A DNA stretch of 5,632 nt from Candidatus Omnitrophota bacterium (lineage in GTDB: Bacteria; Ratteibacteria; UBA8468; B48-G9; JAFGKM01): positions 1 to 5,632 of the forward strand of contig JAMWBP010000057.1 of the NCBI GenBank assembly GCA_023819365.1. Direction: 5' to 3'. Both the position numbers and the translations under genes were made by a program. The notes beneath the pieces are model-generated. The model was not told the origin of the DNA. It saw only the letters and a list, made by a program, of their open reading frames with translations, and did no database searches. Below, one piece after another: positions 1 through 5,516 of the stretch. Every line of letters starts with the position of its first letter. Position 1 is the stretch's first letter.

Positions 1-385
1 GCGACAGCTTTCCCAGCGTCACACCTCTTTCGCGGTCGAATACCTGTACGGGGTAAGTAATGAACAGTTGCTCCTTGGCACGGAGGCAGAGAGATTAGGT
101 ATGGACTATTTCTGTGCAGACCTTACAGTTATACCACCGCTTGTTGATTGGAATAAAAATCTTGCCTCTCGCCTTAAACCACTCCCGGGGCTTAAAATAC
201 CTGTTGTTGAATCAAACGGACACCAGCACTACGGGGACTGGGGAAAGCTTATCCAGAGGCACCCTTTTCCTGAAGCAGAGTGGGTGGTCCCTGTTGATGG
301 TATCTTCCACCTTACCCCTGACTTTTATGAAAAAAGCGGTGGCATATTTGATGTATCAGAGTATTATAAGTCAAAAGTTATTTGA
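1..385 (+). CDS. C-terminal part of a probable mandelate racemase/enolase-superfamily enzyme (5' end outside window)
   Basis: The frame beginning at base 2 is open from the window edge to a TGA at 383-385, so about 127 C-terminal residues are seen and the true start lies upstream. The ATG/CTG-like codons near 60-70 are internal, because the frame stays open upstream of them with protein-like sequence (HTSFAVEYLYG). The segment has no signal peptide or membrane helix. The stretch CADLTVIPPLVDWNKNLASR, then PGLKIPVVESNGHQHYGDW and a late VDGIFHLTPDFYEKSGGIFD, resembles the last barrel strand and C-terminal capping part of mandelate racemase/muconate-lactonizing enzymes, which act on sugar acids or related carboxylates through an enolate intermediate. 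The metal ligands and the catalytic Lys or His would lie upstream and cannot be checked. The family call is from remembered sequence resemblance only; another sugar-acid or TIM-barrel enzyme is possible. The opening bases look more GC-rich than the rest of the window. Confidence 0.45.
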   Translation, partial: RQLSQRHTSFAVEYLYGVSNEQLLLGTEAERLGMDYFCADLTVIPPLVDWNKNLASRLKPLPGLKIPVVESNGHQHYGDWGKLIQRHPFPEAEWVVPVDGIFHLTPDFYEKSGGIFDVSEYYKSKVI

Positions 386-477
386 AAGTTCCAGTTTTGT
401 TAGAGACCTTTCCTCTTTTGTCTTCTTTATCTTTGCAGTGCCGGTAGGGTTGTGTAGGAAAAATTTTATGCGTTTTG

Positions 478-506
478 TTGACAGATAGGTTTAAAAAAGG
501 TAATAT
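478..506 (+). promoter_or_regulatory. Strong sigma70-type promoter for the small downstream gene
   Basis: A perfect -35 hexamer TTGACA (478-483) is followed by exactly 17 bases and a -10-like TAATAT (501-506), which matches four of six consensus positions. Transcription would start near 512-514, leaving a leader of about 170 nt before the ATG at 684. An alternative -10 (TATAGA at 504) would need a 20-bp spacer and is less likely. The preceding stretch 386-477 holds no gene or clear terminator that I can support. Confidence 0.6.
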
Positions 507-524
507 AGAGTAGAAGAAAGAAAA

Positions 525-540
525 TGCTCTTTGAAAATTG
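525..540 (+). promoter_or_regulatory. boxA-like antitermination element (rRNA-leader type)
   Basis: TGCTCTTTGAAAATTG closely matches the boxA of bacterial rRNA leaders (E. coli TGCTCTTTAACAATT; B. subtilis-type TGCTCTTTGAAAACT). In RNA, boxA is bound by NusB-S10 and helps the polymerase resist Rho. It sits about 12 nt after the predicted transcription start, which is where a leader boxA would be expected. No rRNA, tRNA or CRISPR array follows within the window; the next gene is a 71-codon ORF. A five-codon ORF (MLFEN, 524-541) overlaps the motif, but its ribosome site is weak and it is probably coincidental. Confidence 0.5.
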
Positions 541-654
541 AAGTAGAAATAAAAAATAATAGCCATTCTGATTATCTTTCCGGAAAACAAAGTTCATCTG
601 TGATTGTGGAATTATTATGTATTTATTTTTATCATTACGCTGGGCTTTTGTTGT

Positions 655-679
655 CTTTAATTCCGTTAAAGGAGGTGAT
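655..679 (+). promoter_or_regulatory. Full-length Shine-Dalgarno sequence partly covered by a small hairpin
   Basis: AAAGGAGGTGAT (668-679) is a 12-nt perfect complement of the usual 16S rRNA 3' tail (AUCACCUCCUUU). Its GGAGG core lies 8 nt before the ATG at 684, and this decides the start of the small gene. Immediately upstream, CTTTAA (655-660) and TTAAAG (666-671) can pair around a five-base loop, covering the first four bases of the site. The hairpin is only six A/U-rich pairs, so any effect on translation is an inference. Confidence 0.6.
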
Positions 680-683
680 AAGG

Positions 684-899
684 ATGGGTCATATATATCT
701 GACTTTTATTAATAATGAGATCCTTGAGAAGTTATACGAACTACGAAGGAGAGGGAAGAGATTAGGTGATTTAGATTATTGCCATAATAATGAAGATGAT
801 GAGGTTTTGCCAGTTAATCCCAATGATTATGAAGAACGACTGGATAAGGGCTTTAAAATCTTTGAGATGGCGCAGAGGGGTTATCCTGAAGATGAATAA
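684..899 (+). CDS. Small acidic orphan protein, 71 aa, unknown function
   Basis: I do not recognise this protein. The ATG at 684 is chosen because of the perfect ribosome site at 668-679. The same frame stays open upstream to a TTG at 531, but that extension runs through the leader and ribosome site and reads like random A/T-rich translation. The protein is soluble-looking, with no signal peptide or membrane segment. A basic patch near the N-terminus (RRRGKR, residues 21-26) is followed by an acidic stretch (NNEDDE, 35-40) and an acidic tail (PEDE). I count 17 Asp/Glu against 10 Lys/Arg, a net charge of about -7. The first 25 residues could form an amphipathic helix. It has its own promoter and a boxA-like leader, and its last 47 bases overlap the 3' end of the convergent acyltransferase gene. 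The strong expression signals support a real gene; no function is claimed. Confidence 0.65.
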   Translation: MGHIYLTFINNEILEKLYELRRRGKRLGDLDYCHNNEDDEVLPVNPNDYEERLDKGFKIFEMAQRGYPEDE

Positions 900-1764
900 C
901 AGGAGTAAAGTTTAGCCACTGGTCAGGATAGTTTATAATAACCCTCTCTATTACCTTTGCACCTTGAGAAACGAGAAAATCAATCTTTTCTTCCTCTGTT
1001 ATAGAAGAAGGGGGCATGGGTATTCTCTGAAAGAAAAACCTGTATTTTCCCCCTTCCCTTACAAGGAAACCAGCAACAAGCGGGGTATTTGTCTTTATTG
1101 AAAGAGTTGCCGGACCACGTGGAAGTACTGTATCAATACCTAAAAATTTCACGCGCATCCCCTTTTCTGTGAAGACCCTGTCTCCAAGAACTGCAAGAAC
1201 CCTGTTTTCCTTCAATGTCTTTAAGAGTTTTTTAGGATTTTCCCCTGTAAGGATTACTTCCAGCCCTCTGGAATTCCTTATTCTCTTACATATTCCTGTC
1301 ACAGACATATTCAGGTAGGGGATAGCAACTGCTGTAACCTTATATCCGAGTATAGAAGCAACAACACCTGATAGTTCCCAGTTGCCTATATGTCCTGTGA
1401 GTGCAATTACTCCGTTTCCTGACTTTAGATATTCATCAAGAAGTTGTATATTTTCAATCCTTACCTTCTTTTCAACCATCTTTTTATTCCATCTTGGTAT
1501 ATAAAAAAAATCTGCGAGATATATCCCAAAATTGTAAAATGCATTTTTGACAAGACGGTTGAGTTCCTTTTCTGTATAGGAAATCCCATCCACTGCTTTT
1601 TTATAATCAAGTACAATACGAATATTCTGTTGAACTATTTTTCTTGTATCTTTCTGTATGATATATCTGAACTCGGCTGTTCTTCTTGCAATCCAGTATA
1701 ACAGAGGCAGAGGAAAACACCGTCCCATAAAAGCCATCAGTGTATAGAGTATGGTATAATACAT
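853..1764 (-). CDS. LpxL/HtrB-type lysophospholipid/lipid A acyltransferase family protein, 303 aa
   Basis: This is a bacterial lipid A biosynthesis acyltransferase family protein (LpxL/LpxM/HtrB), which transfers an acyl chain from acyl-ACP to a lipid A precursor or related lipid at the inner membrane. The length is typical. Residues 1-25 are hydrophobic and would act as the membrane anchor. The catalytic H-x4-E motif is seen as HIGNWE (H125, E130). A second family block follows as LGDRVF (193-198), with KFLGIDTVLPRGPATLSIKT after it (206-225), and a late YPDQW (279-283). About 13 residues follow the conserved C-terminus and overlap the small gene on the other strand. The gene begins 34 bp after recR and is probably the last gene of the dnaX operon. 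No clear ribosome site precedes the ATG at 1764; M10 is an alternative start. The exact acceptor and acyl chain cannot be read from the sequence, so no lpx letter is given. Confidence 0.88.
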   Translation of the reverse strand: MYYTILYTLMAFMGRCFPLPLLYWIARRTAEFRYIIQKDTRKIVQQNIRIVLDYKKAVDGISYTEKELNRLVKNAFYNFGIYLADFFYIPRWNKKMVEKKVRIENIQLLDEYLKSGNGVIALTGHIGNWELSGVVASILGYKVTAVAIPYLNMSVTGICKRIRNSRGLEVILTGENPKKLLKTLKENRVLAVLGDRVFTEKGMRVKFLGIDTVLPRGPATLSIKTNTPLVAGFLVREGGKYRFFFQRIPMPPSSITEEEKIDFLVSQGAKVIERVIINYPDQWLNFTPVIHLQDNPSAPSQRF

Positions 1765-1798
1765 ATTCTATATTTAAAGTCAAAAGGCAAAAGTAAAT

Positions 1799-2395
1799 TC
1801 AAAATAGTGTTTTTCTATTCTCAATTGCTCTCTTGAGTGTCTGTATACCCACATATTCTATTTCTGCACCAACAGGAAGTCCATATCCTAAACGAGAGTG
1901 TTTTATCCCCATACCTTTTAGTATCCCAGAAATGTAAGTTGCTGTCTCTTCTCCTTCTGGTGTTGGATTTGTAGCAATGATAACCTCCTGTACAGGTTCT
2001 TTCTTGAGGCGCTCTATCAACTGTGGAATAGTAAGTTTGTCAGGAGATATCTTTTCAAGTGGAGAGATAGTTCCTCCGAGTACATGGTATAGCCCTTTAA
2101 ATCCTGTCTTTTCTATAAGGATTAGGTCATTCACTTTCTCAACCACACATAAAATCTTTTCTCTTTTCTCATCTCTGCATATATTGCATACTTCACTTTC
2201 AGAAAGATTAAAACATTTTTTACATAGATGGATATCTTTTTTTACAGAGATAAGATTTTCTGCGAGAGACAAGATAATATCTTCTTTCTCGTTAAGAATA
2301 TAGTAGATAATTCTTTCTGCACTTCTTGGTCCTATCCCTGGAAATTTTATAAGTTTCTCTATGAGTTTTTCTACATTTTCAGGATAATATGCCAT
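1799..2395 (-). CDS. recR: Recombination protein RecR, 198 aa
   Basis: RecR acts with RecO (and RecF) to load RecA onto SSB-coated single-stranded DNA at gaps. All family parts are visible in order: an N-terminal helix-hairpin-helix (FPGIGPRSAERI, residues 18-29), a four-cysteine zinc finger (C58, C61, C70, C73), a Toprim domain from about residue 80 (CVVEKVNDL, then LGGTISP at 106-112 and NPTPEGEETA at 143-152), and the C-terminal GLPVGAEIEYVG...TL...A...R block (172-194). The length is that of ordinary RecR (about 200 aa). The start ATG is one base after the ybaB stop, so translation is probably coupled; a GGGG about 7 nt upstream is the only ribosome-site-like sequence. The gene sits in the classic dnaX-ybaB-recR order. 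Nothing is missing or truncated. Confidence 0.97.
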   Translation of the reverse strand: MAYYPENVEKLIEKLIKFPGIGPRSAERIIYYILNEKEDIILSLAENLISVKKDIHLCKKCFNLSESEVCNICRDEKREKILCVVEKVNDLILIEKTGFKGLYHVLGGTISPLEKISPDKLTIPQLIERLKKEPVQEVIIATNPTPEGEETATYISGILKGMGIKHSRLGYGLPVGAEIEYVGIQTLKRAIENRKTLF

Positions 2396-2396
2396 T

Positions 2397-2687
2397 TTAA
2401 AACCCCAGGGTTGACTTTACTTCAGCAGATATGACTTTTTCTATCTCTTTCTGTGCTGATGCAAATGTATTCCTGAAGAGTTTCTCAAGATACTCCTTAT
2501 TTTCGGGTTTCAAGACATCAGGAGATATCTCAATAGAAATCAGTTCCATCTTTCCATTAACAACAAGTTTGAGTTCTCCTCTTGGTGAAGAGACCTCAAC
2601 TGTTTTTGAACGTAAAAGTCGTTCAAACTGAGCTGCCTGATGTCTCAACTGTCCTATCTGCTTTAAACTATCAAATATGTTTCCCAT
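2397..2687 (-). CDS. ybaB: YbaB/EbfC nucleoid-associated protein, 96 aa
   Basis: YbaB/EbfC proteins are small dimeric DNA-binding proteins that coat the nucleoid. The family shape is clear: an N-terminal helix (residues 1-28, with LKQIGQLRHQAAQFERLL), a central beta region (VEVSSPRGELKLVVNGKMELISIEISPDVL, about residues 30-59), and a C-terminal helix rich in Lys/Glu (65-90). At 96 residues it is slightly shorter than common homologues (about 100-110). The start ATG overlaps the dnaX stop by one base (TAATG), and a GGAGGAG ribosome site (2690-2696 on the minus strand) lies inside the last codons of dnaX, which suggests coupled translation. The dnaX-ybaB-recR order supports the assignment strongly. 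Confidence 0.93.
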   Translation of the reverse strand: MGNIFDSLKQIGQLRHQAAQFERLLRSKTVEVSSPRGELKLVVNGKMELISIEISPDVLKPENKEYLEKLFRNTFASAQKEIEKVISAEVKSTLGF

Positions 2688-4273
2688 TACTCCTCCACAT
2701 TTACTATCTCTCCTCCAAAAAACTCTACTATCTTTTTAATTTCACCGTTATCCAGTGGTGATGTATACTTGCCTTCACTTACCAAACTTACCTTTATATC
2801 CTTTATTCCTGTTATCCTTACCAGGACATCTTCAATGCTCTTTATATTACTGTGCTTGTTTTCAATAAGTGATTTGTGAAACTCATATTTTTTACTGAAA
2901 CTAATAAACAGGGTGTTATCCTTAAATTTTATAGGTGTCCCTTCTCTAAGTGCTGCTTCAAGTGTAGGTCTTGCCTTTTTAATCTCTAAGAGGATATCTT
3001 TCCACTTATTTAATACCTCTTGTTCACTCTGGACTGGTATCTCTTCTTGTTTTGCTTCCTTGTCAGGATGGTGGCTCTTTTTTTTATCTTCCTTATCTTG
3101 AGAGAATATGTCTCCTTCATTTATAGTATGGCTTTTTTCAGATAATAACTCCGCATCCTTTCTCTCAATATTCTTCTGTGGTAGAGTAGTTTTCTTTCCG
3201 AGTATATGAGCCAGTTTGATAAGGAGTATTTCAGAGAGGACAATAGGTATGTTCTCCATATGGAGGCGATTTTTATACTCAATCACAGTAGACACTCCAT
3301 TCAATAAGGTTTCTGTATCAACGTCATTAAAGGAAAGGTATAGTTTTTTATCTTGTTCACTGATAGGACTTTCATCTTGTTCTATTCTTCTGAGTATGAT
3401 ACCCTTGAACTTTTTGATGATTCCCTCAAGTATAATTGCAGGGTCTTTCCCTTCTGAAAGGAGAGTATGAAAGAGAGATAGCAGTTTTTTTATATCCTTT
3501 TCTCTTACAAGTATTAGTATCTCTGCTATACTTTTTTCTTCCACCAGACCAAGGAATTCTTTAACATCTTGATAATATATATTATTATTTTCTGCATTTA
3601 CGATAAGCTGGTCAAGCATACTCAATGCGTCTCTCATAGAGCCACCTGAAAATTCATATATTTCTTTAAGTGCCTCTTTTTCTATCGTAAAGCCCTCTTT
3701 TCTACATATCTCCTCCAATTTTTCTACAAGTTCTTCATACTTAAATGGCTTGAAATTAAACCTCTGGCATCTGGATATAATGGTAGAAGGGATCTTTTCC
3801 GGTGTTGTTGTTGCCAGGAAAAACTTGACATAGGGAGGTGGTTCCTCAAGTGTTTTTAAAAGAGCGTTCCATGCAGGTTCAGTGAGCATATGGACCTCAT
3901 CAATAATGTATATCTTAAATCTTGAATTTGAAGGTGTAAGATTCACATTCTCCCGTAAACTTCTTATCTCGTCTATACCCCTGTTTGAAGCTGCATCTAT
4001 CTCAAGGACATCCATAGAACTTCCTGCCGTGATAGTTCTGCATATCTCACATTTGTCACATGGTTTAACAGTAGGACCCTGTTCACAGTTTAATGCCTTG
4101 GCAAAAACCCTTGCAACAGATGTTTTCCCTGTACCTCTTGGCCCTGCAAAAAGGTATGCATGGGCAATTCGTCCTTCTTTTATAGATTTCTTCAATACCT
4201 CGGTAATGTGTTTCTGTCCCCATACCTCATCAAAATTTTTAGGCCTATACTTTCTTGCAAGAACAAGATACAT
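2687..4273 (-). CDS. dnaX: DNA polymerase III subunit gamma/tau (DnaX), 528 aa
   Basis: DnaX is the ATPase of the clamp loader, opening the beta clamp on primed DNA; the full-length tau form also ties the loader to the polymerase and helicase. The N-terminus LARKYRPKNFDEVWGQ is diagnostic. Walker A is GPRGTGKT (44-51), the zinc site has C63, C72, C75 and C78, Walker B is IIDEVHML (123-130), the SRC arginine-finger motif is at 167-169, and sensor 2 GSMRDA is at 211-216. Domain III extends to about residue 370. A low-complexity Lys/Glu linker (about 370-420) follows, then a tau-type C-terminal domain (W425 onward, VLNKWKDILLEIKKARPTLE). The ATG at 4273 has an AGAGGAG ribosome site (4279-4285) five bases upstream. 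In the linker an A AAA AAG heptamer in the reading phase could produce a short gamma form of about 403 aa; see the separate entry. Confidence 0.97.
   Translation of the reverse strand: MYLVLARKYRPKNFDEVWGQKHITEVLKKSIKEGRIAHAYLFAGPRGTGKTSVARVFAKALNCEQGPTVKPCDKCEICRTITAGSSMDVLEIDAASNRGIDEIRSLRENVNLTPSNSRFKIYIIDEVHMLTEPAWNALLKTLEEPPPYVKFFLATTTPEKIPSTIISRCQRFNFKPFKYEELVEKLEEICRKEGFTIEKEALKEIYEFSGGSMRDALSMLDQLIVNAENNNIYYQDVKEFLGLVEEKSIAEILILVREKDIKKLLSLFHTLLSEGKDPAIILEGIIKKFKGIILRRIEQDESPISEQDKKLYLSFNDVDTETLLNGVSTVIEYKNRLHMENIPIVLSEILLIKLAHILGKKTTLPQKNIERKDAELLSEKSHTINEGDIFSQDKEDKKKSHHPDKEAKQEEIPVQSEQEVLNKWKDILLEIKKARPTLEAALREGTPIKFKDNTLFISFSKKYEFHKSLIENKHSNIKSIEDVLVRITGIKDIKVSLVSEGKYTSPLDNGEIKKIVEFFGGEIVNVEE
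3063..3085 (-). promoter_or_regulatory. Candidate programmed -1 frameshift / slippage site in dnaX
   Basis: On the coding (minus) strand, codons 397-399 are AAA AAA AAG, eight A followed by G (3085-3077). The last seven form A AAA AAG in exactly the phase used by E. coli dnaX. A -1 shift there reads GAG CCA CCA TCC TGA, adding four residues (EPPS) and stopping at 3065-3063, so the product would be about 403 aa with the ATPase and domain III but no tau C-terminal domain. An AAGGAA, SD-like, lies about 6 nt upstream of the heptamer (3094-3089). Downstream pairing is weak (TCCT/AGGA around GACA, 3068-3057). Transcriptional slippage on the A8 run that adds an A would give the same product. Confidence 0.6.
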
Positions 4274-4278
4274 ACTAG

Positions 4279-4308
4279 CTCCTCTAAAAAACTCTCAATG
4301 GTATTATA
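4279..4308 (-). promoter_or_regulatory. Probable dnaX promoter -10 and ribosome binding site
   Basis: On the minus strand a perfect TATAAT lies at 4308-4303, about 30 bp before the dnaX ATG, and AGAGGAG lies at 4285-4279, five bases before it. No good -35 hexamer is found at 16-18 bp spacing (the best is TTATCC at 4330-4325). An overlapping TGG-TAATAT reading could act as an extended -10. The ribosome site is firm; the promoter is tentative and would let dnaX-ybaB-recR-lpxL be transcribed apart from the polysaccharide genes upstream. Confidence 0.45.
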
Positions 4309-4345
4309 TTACCAGATTCCATAAGGATAAGGCAAATCAATTTCT

Positions 4346-4438
4346 GGGCAGCAAAAGTGAAATGCTACCCTACAATCTCTCTCTACCCGAGATTCCCCTC
4401 ATCCGAACCCTCTCCCCATCGGGGAGAGGATAAAGGGG
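4346..4438. repeat. Cluster of three hairpins, probable dispersed intergenic repeat
   Basis: Three inverted repeats follow each other with almost no space between them. GGGCAGCA (4346-4353) pairs with TGCTACCC (4363-4370) with one mismatch. AATCTC (4374-4379) pairs with GAGATT (4389-4394). CCTCTCCCC (4409-4417) pairs perfectly with GGGGAGAGG (4421-4429) around ATC, enclosed by CCCCT (4395-4399) and AGGGG (4434-4438). The last part, with its CCCTCATCC and CTCTCCCC blocks, resembles intergenic palindromic repeats that occur in many copies in diverse bacterial genomes; whether it is repeated here cannot be seen in one window. No T-run follows the strong hairpin on either strand, so it is not a canonical intrinsic terminator, although it may stabilise the 3' end of the Wzz-like transcript. 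Confidence 0.55.
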
Positions 4439-4458
4439 TGAAGGAAGAGTTGTAATTT

Positions 4459-5493
4459 CTATATACTTCCCAAATATCTAAGAAGGTCAAGGAAGAATAT
4501 TATAATTGCCAGCAGTCCAGAAGCAATCCCCTGGATAACTAACAGCCCCTTGATATCTGGTTTATATATCTTGTGCGGGACAACAGCGTAATCAAGAACT
4601 TGAACCACAGGTGTATCGCGTGCCTCATTAATCTTCGCCTCTTCTAATTTTGCTGTGAGGAACTTATATACCTCTTCCTGTGTCTTTAGTTCTCTTAACA
4701 TTCCTGTAATCTCATCCTCTGAGGACAGTAACCGTGATAGTGTTGTCTCAAGGTTCTGTATCTCTTTTTTTAGAAGAACCATTTCAATGGTGTCACTCTT
4801 CAGTACTTCTCCTTTTTTCTGAAGTTCAAGTTTTTTACTGATAAGTTCTTCCATAATCTTTCCTGCCATATGTGTCACCTGATTCAATTCTTTATCCGCT
4901 ACAAGTTTCTCTCTGTTTTTTATACCTGCAAGTTTTTCTTCAAGTGATTTTATCGTATTTTCTGTTTCTTTAAGTCGGCTTTCTATAAATATCCTGTCCT
5001 GCTTTGCAGTGGTAATACTGATTGCTTTTATTGTTTCATCCAGTCGCTGTATAAAGAAATTTGCTATATCTGCAGCCCTTTCTGGTTCTCTATCCACAAC
5101 AGTTATCTCAATTACCTTTTCTTTTGTAAGAGAGATGTTTGTAAGTTTATCAAACTTTTCTCTCGCACGGTCAATATTACCCACATTGTATGCATCTATA
5201 AGGTTGAACCTCTCTATAATGGCATCTTTCATACTCCTGCTTTTAAGGATTGAAAAGAAAAGTTCTGTATTTGTCCTTAACTGTGAGAGCATCTTTTCAG
5301 AAATCTCAGAGCCACCTGTTTCAATCTTTAGTTCTCTTTCCGGTGGCTGAAGGATACTTGCACTTGCTTTATAGTACTTGGGATAGACCCAGTATGTAAA
5401 AGAGACCAGTAAAAGGGTGATAATATAAAAAACAATAACAAACTTGATATGTGCAACTGGATTTTTCCCTTTTCTGTTATTTATTTTTTCCAT
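4459..5493 (-). CDS. Wzz-like polysaccharide co-polymerase / chain-length determinant protein, 344 aa
   Basis: Proteins of this family sit in the inner membrane with a large periplasmic coiled coil and control chain length or export of O-antigen, capsule or exopolysaccharide. The layout fits: a short basic cytoplasmic N-terminus, a first membrane helix at about residues 17-37 (KFVIVFYIITLLLVSFTYWV), a Wzz-type alpha/beta domain (about 38-155, with YKASASILQPP and VVDREPERAADIANFFIQRL), a long coiled-coil region (about 160-290), the usual proline-containing segment before the second helix (VVPHKIYKPDIKG, 304-316), and a second helix at about 317-337. It stops seven residues after this helix, so there is no fused tyrosine kinase domain. 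The ATG at 5493 is preceded by an in-frame TAA; no clear ribosome site is seen. It starts 23 bp after a probable SLBB export protein gene, which supports an export operon. The polymer is unknown. Confidence 0.85.
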   Translation of the reverse strand: MEKINNRKGKNPVAHIKFVIVFYIITLLLVSFTYWVYPKYYKASASILQPPERELKIETGGSEISEKMLSQLRTNTELFFSILKSRSMKDAIIERFNLIDAYNVGNIDRAREKFDKLTNISLTKEKVIEITVVDREPERAADIANFFIQRLDETIKAISITTAKQDRIFIESRLKETENTIKSLEEKLAGIKNREKLVADKELNQVTHMAGKIMEELISKKLELQKKGEVLKSDTIEMVLLKKEIQNLETTLSRLLSSEDEITGMLRELKTQEEVYKFLTAKLEEAKINEARDTPVVQVLDYAVVPHKIYKPDIKGLLVIQGIASGLLAIIIFFLDLLRYLGSI

Positions 5494-5516
5494 TATTTAA
5501 TCTGCAATCTTTTCTG

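Noticed and set aside
114..488. Plus-strand open frame in another phase over the first gene
   Set aside because: It is a shadow of the protein-like frame ending at 385, with no ribosome site and biased composition.
378..590. Minus-strand 70-codon open frame
   Set aside because: It is rich in Phe/Tyr/Lys from A/T-rich DNA, overlaps the promoter and leader, and has no ribosome site or recognisable motif.
531..683. N-terminal extension of the small gene from a TTG at 531, giving 122 aa
   Set aside because: It runs through the boxA-like motif and the ribosome site at 668-679, has no ribosome site of its own, and its residues look like translated A/T-rich leader.
525..683. Start of an rRNA operon or CRISPR leader, because of the boxA-like motif
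   Set aside because: No 16S-like sequence, tRNA or direct repeats with spacers follow; a coding gene does.
2237..2243. A7 run in recR (GTA AAA AAA GAT)
   Set aside because: It encodes ordinary Lys codons just before the zinc finger; a shift would destroy RecR and no family precedent supports it.
3487..3493. Second A7 slippery-looking run in dnaX (ATA AAA AAA CTG)
   Set aside because: It falls inside domain III at about residues 261-263, where truncation would remove part of the folded clamp-loader core, and no early -1 stop adjoins it.
4409..4429. Intrinsic terminator after the Wzz-like gene
   Set aside because: The stem is strong, but no T-run follows it on either strand; it is better described as part of a repeat.
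3882..4433. 183-codon plus-strand open frame opposite dnaX
   Set aside because: It lies antisense to the conserved ATPase domain of dnaX and continues into the hairpin cluster; the dnaX motifs on the minus strand are decisive.
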